Shown: in pieces, positions 9,732 through 18,454 of the stretch
Numbering within the stretch: the first letter of the stretch is position 1
Layout: every line of letters begins with the position of its first letter
Source: Methylobacterium mesophilicum SR1.6/6
GTDB taxonomy: Bacteria; Pseudomonadota; Alphaproteobacteria; Rhizobiales; Beijerinckiaceae
Assembly (NCBI RefSeq): GCF_000364445.2
Contig: NZ_CP043538.1
Span: 5,041,447 to 5,105,446, forward strand
Length of the DNA stretch: 64,000 nucleotides
Direction: 5' to 3'
Made by a program: the position numbers and the translations under genes
The notes under the pieces: generated by a model
The model's input: only the letters and a program-made list of their open reading frames with translations
What the model was told of the DNA's origin: nothing
The model's database searches: none

Positions 9732-9806
9732 GGGATCGGCCCGTTCAGTGGGTTCGACGGCGACCGCCGGTCTTGTGTGTGGAGTCCGCTGCCATCGCGC
9801 GCGGCC

Positions 9807-11036
9807 TCATTGGTTCAGTTGCTTGGGGGCGATCTGGAAGCCCTCGCTCTGGCCTTCGCCGGAGCCCTTGCCCTGGCTGTCGGGCGACTTCTGCCCCCGG
9901 ACGTCCGGGTTGCCCATGTCGGGCCGCGGCTGCATGCCCTGGGGCTGCGTCTGGCCGTGCGGCAGGGTCTCCGAGGCCGGCGCCGTGGCGCCCGGCCCCT
10001 CGACGCCGCGCTCGGCGAGACGGTTGTCGTACCGAAGCCGCTTGTAGTTCGCCTGCGCCTCCTCGCCCGAGGCGCCGCCCTGGGCGTCGATCTTGGCCAT
10101 CTCGCCGACGCACATCTGGTCGGGACGGGGGCACATGCCGATGATCCGGTCGTAGAGACCCTGCATGTAGGACTTGTAGTAGCGCGCCGGCTCGGCCTCG
10201 CTCGGCTCCTCGAGCTTCAGGTAGGCCTCCTGGGTCAGCTCGCCACCCTCGGCCTTGGCCTTGGCGACCCACTGGTCGAACTTGTCGTTGGTCAGCCCGC
10301 GGAACTTGAAGAACATGTTGGAGAAGCCGGCGCCGCTGTAATGGGCCGAGCGTCCCTCGGAATCGCCCTCGCGGTTGATCACCGCGTGGAGCTGCGTCTG
10401 CATGCCGGGCATCGCGTAGACCATGCCGGCGAGCGTCGGCACGTAGAACGTGTTCATCACGTCGGTGGCGGTGATCTTGAAGCGGATCGGCCGGTCCACC
10501 GGCGCGGCGAGGTCGTTGACCGTGGCGATCCCGTATTGCGGGTAGAGGAACAGCCACTTCCAATCCATGGCGATGGCCTCGACCTCCAGCGGCACGGTGC
10601 CGGCGGGCACGTCGCGCTTCGTGTCGATCTTGCTGAGCGGCCGGAACGGGTCGAGGGTATGGGTGCCGATCCAGGTCAGCGCACCGAGCGCGATGATGAT
10701 CATCAGGGGCGCCGTCCAGATCAGCACCTCGAGCTGCGTCGAGTGGTGCCACTCGGGGTCGTAGACCGCGTCCTCGTTGGAGGCGCGGTAGCGCCACGCG
10801 AAGATCAGCGTGAAGGCGATGACCGGCACGATGATCAGGAGCATCAGCCCGGTGGCGGCCAGCACGAGGTTGCGCTGCTGCTCGGCCACGTAGCCGGCCG
10901 GCTGCAGGACCACGAAGTTGCAGCCTCCGAGCAGCGTCAGGAGGGGCAGGGTCAGGAGCGGCAGGAGGCGGCGCCCGCGGAAGCCCCGGGGTCGCAAGGC
11001 GTCGGTCCTGTCCGGTCGATGGGTCGAAGAGGTCAC
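9807..11036 (-). CDS. cyoA: Cytochrome o ubiquinol oxidase subunit II, lipoprotein
   Basis: 409-residue subunit II. The N-terminus has a signal with a lipobox (LLTLLGGC, Cys about 39), then two membrane helices (LVLAATGLMLLIIVPVIAFTLIF and LIWTAPLMIIIALGALTWIG) and the cupredoxin domain. CuA-ligand cysteines are absent (NTFYVPTLAGMVYAMPGMQT), as expected of a quinol oxidase. The protein is about 90 residues longer than E. coli CyoA; the extra C-terminal part is two Cys plus a Gln/Gly/Ser/Pro-rich tail. GTG start at 11036. It is the first gene of the operon. Confidence 0.95.
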   Translation of the reverse strand: MTSSTHRPDRTDALRPRGFRGRRLLPLLTLPLLTLLGGCNFVVLQPAGYVAEQQRNLVLAATGLMLLIIVPVIAFTLIFAWRYRASNEDAVYDPEWHHSTQLEVLIWTAPLMIIIALGALTWIGTHTLDPFRPLSKIDTKRDVPAGTVPLEVEAIAMDWKWLFLYPQYGIATVNDLAAPVDRPIRFKITATDVMNTFYVPTLAGMVYAMPGMQTQLHAVINREGDSEGRSAHYSGAGFSNMFFKFRGLTNDKFDQWVAKAKAEGGELTQEAYLKLEEPSEAEPARYYKSYMQGLYDRIIGMCPRPDQMCVGEMAKIDAQGGASGEEAQANYKRLRYDNRLAERGVEGPGATAPASETLPHGQTQPQGMQPRPDMGNPDVRGQKSPDSQGKGSGEGQSEGFQIAPKQLNQ

Positions 11037-11122
11037 AGCACGCGTCTCGTTATCCCATGCCGCTGACGCGGCGCTTCTGCCGTGCCGCGCGAAGCGGCTT
11101 TCCTGTCCGTCACGGGAGGGCG

Positions 11123-11140
11123 GCGCGGCCTTCGCCGCGC
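11123..11140. terminator. GC-rich hairpin between the MFS gene and cyoA
   Basis: A 7-bp stem (GCGCGGC / GCCGCGC) closes a CTTC loop about 10 bp downstream of the MFS stop. No T-run follows on the minus strand, so it is a weak terminator candidate or a partial attenuator ahead of cyoA rather than a classic intrinsic terminator. Confidence 0.3.
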
Positions 11141-11150
11141 GCCGCGTCCG

Positions 11151-12482
11151 TCACATCTGACGCAGTTCCGAGCGGTCGGTGAACAGGGCCACGAGGCTGC
11201 AGACCGCGCCGGACAGGAGGTAGACCCCGATCATCGCCAGGCCGTAGCGCTGGGACAGGAACAGCGCGACCAGCGGCGCGAAGCCGGCGCCGATCAGCCA
11301 CGCGAAGTCCGAGGTCAGCGCCGCGCCGGTGTAGCGGTAGCGGTTGCCGAGGCGGGCGCTCACCGCACCCGCGGTCTGGCCGTAGGCGAGGCCGAGCAGC
11401 ATGAAGCCGATCGTGACGTAGATGGTCTGGCCGATGGCGCTCTCGCCGAACAGGAGCGGCGCGATGATGCTGCCCACGGCGAAGAAGGCGATCAGCGACG
11501 CGCTCATGATCAGGCAGTTGCGGCGGCCGATCTGGTCGGCGATCAGCCCGGAGGCCGCCACCGCGCCGGCGCACACGATGGCGCCCGAGAACTGCACGAT
11601 CAGGAACTCCCCCGGCGAGCGGGTCGTGCTGTTCAGCGCGAGCCACGCGATCGGGAAGATCGTCACGAGGTGGAACAGCGCGAAGGCGGCGAGCGGCACG
11701 AAGGCGCCGCGGACCACGTCGCCCGCGTGGTGGCGGAACAGCTCCAGGGCCGGCACCGGGCGCAGACGGTCGAGGTCCATCATCCGGGCGAACTCGTCGG
11801 TGGCGACGAGGCGCAGCCGGGCGAACAGCGCGACCACGTTGATGGTGAAGGCGCAGTAGAACGGGAAGCGCCAGCCCCAGTCGATGAAGTCCGCCTCGTC
11901 GAGGTTGACGATGAAGAAGGCGAACAGGGCGCTCGCCACCATGAAGCCCAGCGGCGCGCCGAGCTGCGGGATCATCGCGTACCAGCCGCGCCGCTCCCGG
12001 GGCGCGTTCATGGCGAGCAGCGAGGCGAGCCCGTCCCAGGCGCCGCCCAGGGCGAAGCCCTGCAGCACCCGGAAGCCCGCGAGGATGTAGACGGCCGAGA
12101 TGCCGATGCTGTCGTAGCGCGGCAGGAAGCTGACGGCGGCCGTGGAGGCGCCGAGCAGGAACAGGGCGGTGGTGAGCTTGACGCTGCGTCCGTGACGGCG
12201 GTCGATCGCCATGAAGATCACGGTGCCGATCGGCCGGGCGATGAACGCGAGGGCGAAGATCGCGAAGGCGTAGAGCGTGCCCTTCAGCGGGTCGACGAAG
12301 GGGAAGAACACCTTCGGGAAGACCAGCACGCAGGCGATGCCGAACACGAAGAAGTCGAAATATTCCGAGGCGCGCCCGATGACCACGCCGATGGCGATCT
12401 CGTTCGGGTGGACCTTGTGGTCCCCCATCGCCTGCTGGGCGTCGCGTTCCAGCCCTGTGACCGTCGGGGTGTTCGCACTCAT
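11151..12482 (-). CDS. MFS transporter, metabolite:H+ symporter-like
   Basis: 443-residue, about 12-helix major facilitator of the MHS type. The loop 2-3 motif is seen in IARPIGTVIFMAIDRRHGRSVKL, and FRVLQGFALGGAWDGLASLL carries the helix-4 signature. A conserved-looking ASEYFDFFVFGIACVLVFPKVF N-terminal helix matches proline/betaine or dicarboxylate-type symporters. The substrate cannot be told. It lies directly upstream of cyoABCD on the same strand with 114 bp between, so it may be co-transcribed, although a hairpin lies in the gap. ATG start at 12482. Confidence 0.85.
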   Translation of the reverse strand: MSANTPTVTGLERDAQQAMGDHKVHPNEIAIGVVIGRASEYFDFFVFGIACVLVFPKVFFPFVDPLKGTLYAFAIFALAFIARPIGTVIFMAIDRRHGRSVKLTTALFLLGASTAAVSFLPRYDSIGISAVYILAGFRVLQGFALGGAWDGLASLLAMNAPRERRGWYAMIPQLGAPLGFMVASALFAFFIVNLDEADFIDWGWRFPFYCAFTINVVALFARLRLVATDEFARMMDLDRLRPVPALELFRHHAGDVVRGAFVPLAAFALFHLVTIFPIAWLALNSTTRSPGEFLIVQFSGAIVCAGAVAASGLIADQIGRRNCLIMSASLIAFFAVGSIIAPLLFGESAIGQTIYVTIGFMLLGLAYGQTAGAVSARLGNRYRYTGAALTSDFAWLIGAGFAPLVALFLSQRYGLAMIGVYLLSGAVCSLVALFTDRSELRQM

Positions 12483-12664
12483 CTCTGCTTGTCGCCCTCG
12501 CCGCGCGCCCGCAGGGACGCCTCACTGGGCGCCCCGGCCGGAACCGCCTCTTGCGGCATGTCCAGAGGTATCGCAACCGGCTCCGGACGCAAGTTCACCC
12601 ACTGACGCATGCATAGCACCACGCGGTCGCAGCCATCCGGCAGCATCCACGCAAACCGCGCCGC

Positions 12665-14854
12665 TCACACCCGGTAATGGGCAGAATTCCGTGACAGGTT
12701 GATGTTGTAGTAGGGGTCGGCGCGCAGTTCCGGGCCCCAGCGGTCCAGCATGGTGAGGACCTCGCCCTCGAAGCGCTTCTTCTTCTCGGGGGTGTCCTCG
12801 GCCCCCCGGCTCTTCGACTCGTGATGGATCAGCGTGGCGAAGGGCGTCCAGACGATCCTGTAGCCGGCCCGGCGGATCCTCAGGCAGAGGTCGACATCGT
12901 TGAAGGCGACCTTGAGGTCGACCGCGTCGAAGCCGCCGACCTCGGCGAACACGTCCGCCCGCATGGCGAGGCACGCGCCGGTGACCGCCGAGGCCTCGTG
13001 GGCGATGACCATGCGGCAGAAATAGCCCGGATCCGCCTCCGCCACGCCGAGATGGCTGTGGCCGGCGACGCCCCCGATCCCCAGCACGATGCCGCCGTGC
13101 TGGATGGTCCGGTCCGGGTAGAGGAGCTTGGCCCCCACGGCGCCGATCTCCGGCCGCACAGCGTGGCGGACCATCTCGGTGAGCCAGTCCGGCTCCAGCA
13201 CCTCGATGTCGTTGTTGAGGAACAGGAGCACCGGCCCGGTGGCCGCCGCGGCGCCCCGGTTCGAGAGATCGGAGAAATTGAAGGCCCCGGGCACCGCCAC
13301 CACGCGCACCCGCGGATCGTCCCGGTAGCGGGCGAACAGGGCGGCGGTCTCAGGCTCGCGGCTGTCGTTGTCGACGATCACAACTTCGATGTCGGGATAG
13401 TCGGTGGCCCCGAGCAGCCCGTCGAGGGTGATCGACAGGATCTCGGCACGGTCCCGGGTCGGGATGATCGCCGAGACCCGGGGCGGCGGCTCCGGCAGCG
13501 GCCGGATCAGCCGGTTGAAGCCGCCGGGACCGCGCTCGGCCCGGCCGCCGAAGGGCGCGACCACCTCCTCCAGCGCCCGCAGGCGCGCGGCCTCGGCCCG
13601 GGCGAGCGCCCGGTCCGAGAAGGTGCCGGAGCCTTGAGCGGCCCGCCAGTGATACAGAACCCGCGGGATGTGGTGGATGCGCGCCGGGTCGAGCCCGTCG
13701 GTCAGGCGCAGCAGCAGGTCGTGGTCCTGGCTGCCCTCGAAGCCCGGGCGCAGGCCGCCGACGGCGCGCAGCGCCTCGGTGCGCACCACCGTGAGGTGGT
13801 TGATGTAGTTCTGCGCGTAGAGCAGCTCCCGGTCGAAGCCCGCCTTGAAGTGCGGGTCGAACCGGCGCCCGCGCCCGTCGATCTTGTCCTCGTCGCTGTA
13901 GACCAGCACCAGCGCCGGGTCGCGGCGCAGCGCCCGGGCGACCTCGTAGAGCGCGTCGTCGGTCAGCGCGTCGTCGTGGTCCATGAACGCGCAGGCGACG
14001 CCCCGGGCGATCCCCAGCGCGTCGTTGGTCGCCCGGGCGATGTGGCCGTTCTCGGGCCGGGTGACGACGCGGATGCGCGGGTCGTCCGCGGCCGCCTTGG
14101 CGAGGATGCGCGGGATCGCGGGCCGCGTCGAGGCATCGTCGACGACGCAGAGTTCCCAGTGCGGGTAGAGCTGCGCGCGCAGGGAGGCGAGGGCGGCCCG
14201 GAGCACCTTCGGGTCGGGGTCGTGGACCGGCATCAGCACGGAGACTAGGGGCGGGTCGGCCCAGGCGGCGATCTCGGCGGCGATCCCGTCCCGCTCCGTG
14301 CGGCGGAGCGCGTGCGTGCCGATCCAGGCCTCGTAGCCGGTGACGCGCCGGTGGCGCAGCGCCCGCCCGAGGAAGCCCCGGGCCCGCACCTTCTTGCCCA
14401 CGACCCGCCAGCCTAGCGCCCGCGCGGTCAGGCCGGGATCGCGCAGGAGCCCGCGCAGGGCGAGGCCCGGCCGGGCGAGGCGGCGCACCGCGATCCGGCG
14501 CAGACGGGCCGGGACCCGCCCGGCCGGGTCGAACACGCGCAGCTCCGCGGCATCCTCGGGCAGGCGGCCGATCCACGCGAAAGCCCCCGCGCCCCGGGCC
14601 TCCTGCGGCAGCAGCGGGCCGGGACGTCCGTCGGCCCCGACGAAGCTGATATCGGGCACCGCGTCGCGGCCGTCGGCCGGATCGTTGAACAGGACGATCT
14701 CGGCCCAGCGGCCGGCGAGGCCGGGGAGCGCGACGCGCAGCCCGTCGGCCCCGGACCGGACCGGCAGGCCGCCGCGGCCGCGCCGGGTCCCGGCCAGCTG
14801 CGCCGGGGGCAGGCGGTGCCCCGCCGCGTCGGCGACGCGCACGTTCAGCTCCAT
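12665..14854 (-). CDS. Two-module family 2 glycosyltransferase
   Basis: 729-residue protein. Residues of about 1-200 form an N-terminal region with a beta domain. A first GT-A module starts near residue 205 (PLVSVLMPVHDPDPK, VVDDAS, FMDHDDALTDDAL as the DxD-type site). A second starts near residue 457 (RVSAIIPTRDRAE, VIVDNDS, LFLNNDIEVLEPDW, and NDVDLCLRIRRAGYR). This layout is typical of transferases that extend O-antigen or exopolysaccharide chains. Its start overlaps the upstream gene by 10 bp, so the two are coupled. Donor sugar and acceptor are unknown. Confidence 0.88.
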   Translation of the reverse strand: MELNVRVADAAGHRLPPAQLAGTRRGRGGLPVRSGADGLRVALPGLAGRWAEIVLFNDPADGRDAVPDISFVGADGRPGPLLPQEARGAGAFAWIGRLPEDAAELRVFDPAGRVPARLRRIAVRRLARPGLALRGLLRDPGLTARALGWRVVGKKVRARGFLGRALRHRRVTGYEAWIGTHALRRTERDGIAAEIAAWADPPLVSVLMPVHDPDPKVLRAALASLRAQLYPHWELCVVDDASTRPAIPRILAKAAADDPRIRVVTRPENGHIARATNDALGIARGVACAFMDHDDALTDDALYEVARALRRDPALVLVYSDEDKIDGRGRRFDPHFKAGFDRELLYAQNYINHLTVVRTEALRAVGGLRPGFEGSQDHDLLLRLTDGLDPARIHHIPRVLYHWRAAQGSGTFSDRALARAEAARLRALEEVVAPFGGRAERGPGGFNRLIRPLPEPPPRVSAIIPTRDRAEILSITLDGLLGATDYPDIEVVIVDNDSREPETAALFARYRDDPRVRVVAVPGAFNFSDLSNRGAAAATGPVLLFLNNDIEVLEPDWLTEMVRHAVRPEIGAVGAKLLYPDRTIQHGGIVLGIGGVAGHSHLGVAEADPGYFCRMVIAHEASAVTGACLAMRADVFAEVGGFDAVDLKVAFNDVDLCLRIRRAGYRIVWTPFATLIHHESKSRGAEDTPEKKKRFEGEVLTMLDRWGPELRADPYYNINLSRNSAHYRV

Positions 14855-15885
14855 CCCTTGTCGACCGAGGCCTTCACCACATCCGACATGGCGACGTCGA
14901 ACACCAGCATCTCCTCGACCGCCTTGACGCTCTTCAACCGCTGGGCGAGCGCTTCCGTCTCCGGCGGAACCGCGGGCAGGACCGGGATCGGCGCGGCGAT
15001 ACCGAGCCGGTCGAACAGGGTCGACGCGAAGGCGGGAAACCGGGCCTTGTGGCCGACGATCTCGATCCGCGCGAGCACCTCGATCGCCGCGATGGAATTG
15101 CCGGGATGCAGCCGGTCCTCGGGCATGCGGGTGCCGAGCTGGCGGGTCAGCGGGTTGTAGAGCAGCCGGTAGGCCGGCTCCGGCAGCATCCGGAAGAAGC
15201 GCTTGAGGCTCTTCACGTCGGCGAAGTCGTACTCGTCCGCGAAGGTCGCGGCCTCGGCCAGCGGGCCCAGGCGCCAGCTGCGCGCCGGATCGGCAGCGTC
15301 GCCGGCCCGGGCTTTGAGCCAGCGCATGCGGGTCGCCATCTCGATATGCGGATCCTGCAGCAGGATCGCGGTGAGCATCAGGTCCGGCGTCAGATAATTT
15401 TCATACCGCGGCACCGTGAGCGAGCCCGACATCAGGAGCGAGCGCGTGGTGCTCATGAAGATGCTGGATATGATCTCGTCGCTCAATTTGTGAGCGCCGA
15501 AGTAGCACTTCTCATAATGCGGGAACAGAGCATTCTGAATGAGGACTTCAGGCTCGATCCCGGTATTTATGAGATAGGTGCGAACCTGCGTGAGATTCTT
15601 CTGGACATTGCGCCGATGGATGAGCGTGTTCGTATCGGCGTCGTAAAGCTCCAGCCGCTCGATGTCATGGAGCCCCGGCACCTCGACGCCGGTTATCAGG
15701 AAGATGCACTGCCCCGTCGCGTGCCAGCCGTTGGTCTTGAACACCGGGTCGGTGAGGCTTGCCTCGATCTCGGCGACCCGACGTCCATTGACGGACACGG
15801 CGACCCGGCCGATGGCCTGCTGATTATCCGGTACAACCCAGCCGCGGATCGAGTGAATATCATCGTGATCTATATAAAAGCGCAC
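14845..15885 (-). CDS. Hypothetical protein coupled to a glycosyltransferase
   Basis: 346-residue protein of unknown function with a GTG start at 15885. Residues 1-90 look like a beta-sandwich (HSIRGWVVPDNQQAIGRVAVSV, GWHATGQCIFLITGVEVPG), a layout often placed beside glycosyltransferases. The rest is alpha-helical without catalytic motifs that I recognise. There is no signal peptide, so it is probably cytoplasmic. It overlaps the two-module GT2 by 10 bp and follows an AlgX-like gene by 224 bp, which suggests a role in surface glycan assembly. The 3' half has the usual high GC, while the first 400 bp are more AT-rich. Confidence 0.7.
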   Translation of the reverse strand: MRFYIDHDDIHSIRGWVVPDNQQAIGRVAVSVNGRRVAEIEASLTDPVFKTNGWHATGQCIFLITGVEVPGLHDIERLELYDADTNTLIHRRNVQKNLTQVRTYLINTGIEPEVLIQNALFPHYEKCYFGAHKLSDEIISSIFMSTTRSLLMSGSLTVPRYENYLTPDLMLTAILLQDPHIEMATRMRWLKARAGDAADPARSWRLGPLAEAATFADEYDFADVKSLKRFFRMLPEPAYRLLYNPLTRQLGTRMPEDRLHPGNSIAAIEVLARIEIVGHKARFPAFASTLFDRLGIAAPIPVLPAVPPETEALAQRLKSVKAVEEMLVFDVAMSDVVKASVDKGWS

Positions 15886-16109
15886 GGCGGATTTCTAAAT
15901 TTCTCTGTTTCTCGAGGATCGGGTCTGCAAGTCTGCGTCAGGAGCCGGGCCGGTTCATAGCACGCGCAGCCGGCGAACGCCGTTCTCTCGGCAGGCCAAC
16001 CTATCAGCGCGCGAAGGCGCGTGCAAAGCGCGACGCGGGATCCGGCGCACCGTGTTCGGGATCCGGGCGCACAGCCTTGCCGCCGCCCTGGAACGCGGCG
16101 CGTCATCCC

Positions 16110-17114
16110 TCACGACCGAACGGCGTCCGGCGCGGCCACAGCCGCCAGCTCCGCACCGTAACGGTGCCGCGCGTAACGATCCAGGCTCCACCCGTCGTCC
16201 GCGGACCGGAACACAAACCGTTCCGACATCTCCGTCAGAACCAGATCGGGACGGACCTGCTCGATGTAGCCGTAGTCGAGCTGCGTGCTCCAGATGAAGT
16301 GCAGCTCCCGGAACGTCTCAGCCAGCATGATCGTGAGGCCGTTCGGCAGGCAGTTCGCGTAGCTGTCGCCGAACAGGACGACCCGCCGGGCGTCGGCCGC
16401 GCCGTCATTGCGGTAGATGACGTGAGCGCCGGTGTGGAGCGTTCCCTCCAGTCCGAGACGCTCCCGGAGTTCGACGATCGGGCTTGCATGCACCCGAACC
16501 GCGTCCCGCTGGATGTGGTGCAGCGTCGTTCCCTCGTATCTCGGCGGCGTGAAGGCGATCCCGAGGTCGCCCGCCCAACCCGGATGGTATGTGGTCGGAC
16601 GTTCCCAGAAATCGCGCACGGGACTGGCTTCGACCGCGCGGCAGATCGCGCGATACGCCACCATTCGGCCGGCGAAGGACAGGTGGCTGTCGGTCCGATA
16701 GTAGAGATCCTGCTCGCCTCTCTGGCGCCGCAACGGCCCGATCAGATCGATCAGGGTTGATCGCCAGCGTGCCCGACGCCGCAAGACGAGATCGACGCGC
16801 AGGCGGAGAAGCGGAGCGTGCTTAAGATATTGATCCTCGTGGTATAACCTGAATGCTGGCGACAACTTCCAATCGAGATCGATCTGATCCAGAAGATTGT
16901 CATAGATCGTGATCTTTTCCGGAACGAGAATGTGCCTGTAGGCGACCCCCATCTCACGGAGCTTTCGCCTGCGATACAGGATCATGGTCTGCCAGTGCAG
17001 GAGAAAATTCTGAACGTCTGCAGACCTGACAAACTGCTCGCTGACGTTGTTGCTTCCCTGCAGAAGGAACAGGAAGCCATCCTTCCCGATATGGATCTGG
17101 TCGGCGGCGGCCAT
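16110..17114 (-). CDS. AlgX/AlgJ-like SGNH O-acetyltransferase
   Basis: 334-residue protein resembling the AlgX/AlgJ SGNH-hydrolase-like domain. The N-terminal family motif is IGKDGFLFLLQGSNN. The Asp-His pair lies in YYRTDSHLSFAGR (D142, H144) and the Ser in VVLFGDSYAN (S250), giving a complete candidate triad. Relatives O-acetylate alginate or other exopolysaccharides in the periplasm, but no signal peptide is visible with this start, which is odd for that role. A longer TTG-started form from 17234 adds 40 residues without family features. Neighbouring GT genes support glycan modification. Confidence 0.72.
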   Translation of the reverse strand: MAAADQIHIGKDGFLFLLQGSNNVSEQFVRSADVQNFLLHWQTMILYRRRKLREMGVAYRHILVPEKITIYDNLLDQIDLDWKLSPAFRLYHEDQYLKHAPLLRLRVDLVLRRRARWRSTLIDLIGPLRRQRGEQDLYYRTDSHLSFAGRMVAYRAICRAVEASPVRDFWERPTTYHPGWAGDLGIAFTPPRYEGTTLHHIQRDAVRVHASPIVELRERLGLEGTLHTGAHVIYRNDGAADARRVVLFGDSYANCLPNGLTIMLAETFRELHFIWSTQLDYGYIEQVRPDLVLTEMSERFVFRSADDGWSLDRYARHRYGAELAAVAAPDAVRS

Positions 17115-17363
17115 AAATCGTTTCCAAGGTGAGCGCCCGGAGCGTGTCTCCGGGCGGTCAAGCGGTGGCGGCTGGCGGAAGCCAGGATGGCATTCTGATC
17201 GGCCCCTTGTCTCGATGATCGGTGTTGCAGGCAAGCATGTCGCTCAAGCCTCTCGAACGCGTTCGCGCCGGGATCCAACGCGCGGGGCGCGCAGGTTCCG
17301 CTTGCACCCACGCCGGGCAGCCGCTATAGGCCCGGCCCAACGGAGCCCGCACGGCTCCGGCCC

Positions 17364-17438
17364 GGGCGCGTAGCTCAGCGGGAGAGCACTACCTTGACAT
17401 GGTAGGGGTCACAGGTTCGATCCCTGTCGCGCCCACCA
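17364..17438 (+). tRNA. tRNA-Val (GAC)
   Basis: The acceptor stem GGGCGCG pairs with CGCGCCC, followed by discriminator A and an encoded CCA. The D stem is GCTC/GAGC, the anticodon stem CTACC/GGTAG with loop TTGACAT (anticodon GAC), and the T stem ACAGG/CCTGT with loop TTCGATC. 75 nt including CCA. It sits between the glycan genes on its left and small unknown genes on its right. Confidence 0.95.
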
Positions 17439-17792
17439 CTCGACCTGCAGGGGCCGAGTGATAGTCTATCGGACAAGCGATCGTTTAACGTCTTGTCGTC
17501 AGGTTCGCCGAACCTGGATTCCGATCAGCGGACTGCACCGACGGGCTCGCATGGCTGCCCATCCCGCCTCAACCGCGCCGCGCAAGGTCGCTCTGATCTC
17601 CGATCGGGCGTTCGATGCCGTTCAGGCCAGCAGCGCGGCAGCGGCCCATCAGGCCACGACGGGGCGGACGCCCGACGCGGTCGGGACGCTCCGCTCCAAC
17701 ATGCCCGTGACCGTGGTGCTGGCAGCCGGGAAGCGCCTGCGCACGCGCGTCGGGGCCCGAGCCGCAATCCTGCCGCCGAATCCGGTGCAGCG

Positions 17793-18080
17793 GTGAGCGA
17801 GCGCGCGGCCACAGCTGCCGAACGCCGGCATTGGTTCTACGACAGCAAGCTTCTGGTCGGCGCGTTCTGCTTGTTGTCGTTCGTCGCCATCTTCTGGCAG
17901 ATGAGCCGCTTCGAGGGGTTCCAGCCGATCTTCACCTGCGAGTCCGGCAAGGACATCGATCACTGGCTTCTCACGTCGGGGATGGATGCGTGCATGGGCA
18001 AGGCGCATTCCCCCGAGGCCCAGACCCGCTGCGTGCGGACGGTCTACATCCTGGCCTGCATGAAGGAGCGGTGGCGCTGA
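17793..18080 (+). CDS. Small single-pass membrane protein, unknown
   Basis: 95-residue protein from a GTG at 17793. After a short charged N-terminus, one membrane helix (LLVGAFCLLSFVAIFW) is followed by a region with four cysteines (FTCESGKD, MDACMGK, TRCVRT, LACMKERWR) at regular intervals, which may form two disulfides outside the cytoplasm. I do not recognise the family. Start choice is weak: there is no convincing ribosome-binding site. Confidence 0.5.
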   Translation: MSERAATAAERRHWFYDSKLLVGAFCLLSFVAIFWQMSRFEGFQPIFTCESGKDIDHWLLTSGMDACMGKAHSPEAQTRCVRTVYILACMKERWR

Positions 18081-18089
18081 GAGGACAGC

Positions 18090-18380
18090 CCAGCCCCGTC
18101 GTCGCCGAGCACCGGGTCCTCTCGGCCGATGGCGTCACGCGCTGGGTGCTGGACCGCGGCGACACCGTGCGCGATGCCGCGGGTCGCCCGGTGCGTGGCC
18201 GGGGGCATCCCCGTGGACATCACGTGGTCACGTACCGGCAGGCTCACCCTGTCGACGGGCGAGCATGCCGCCCACAGGCCGCTTCTGGAACAGGCGGCGG
18301 AGCACCTTCTGGCGGCGCGACAGGCGCTGGCTCACCTCCCGGAACCGGACCTGAAGGCGCGGGGGCAGATGCGCTGCTGA
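18090..18380 (+). pseudogene. Decayed PAS/PAC domain fragment, frameshifted
   Basis: One frame reads EHRVLSADGVTRWVLDRGD and then TVRDAAGRPVRG, a typical PAS/PAC end. At a G-run near 18200 the homology continues in another frame as GIPVDITWSRTGRLTLSTG, matching the usual GxxxDIT end of a PAC motif, then a helix QAAEHLLAARQALAHL. No start or kinase domain remains, so this is probably a leftover of a sensor kinase or response gene. Confidence 0.5.
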
Positions 18381-18454
18381 TGGAGCTGGCCGCAGGCTCG
18401 CCCAGCAGGAGGCTCAGGAGCGGCACAGGCCCATGAGCTGAGCCGGGGGCCCGG

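Noticed and set aside
7821..11066. A 1081-codon open frame antisense to cyoA and cyoB
   Set aside because: It is a GC-driven shadow of well-identified oxidase genes, with an unlikely His/Arg/Glu composition.
17364..17438. tRNA-Val as the attachment site of the island
   Set aside because: I found no second copy of the tRNA 3' end in the window and no integrase gene; the IS-rich part begins 6 kb away.
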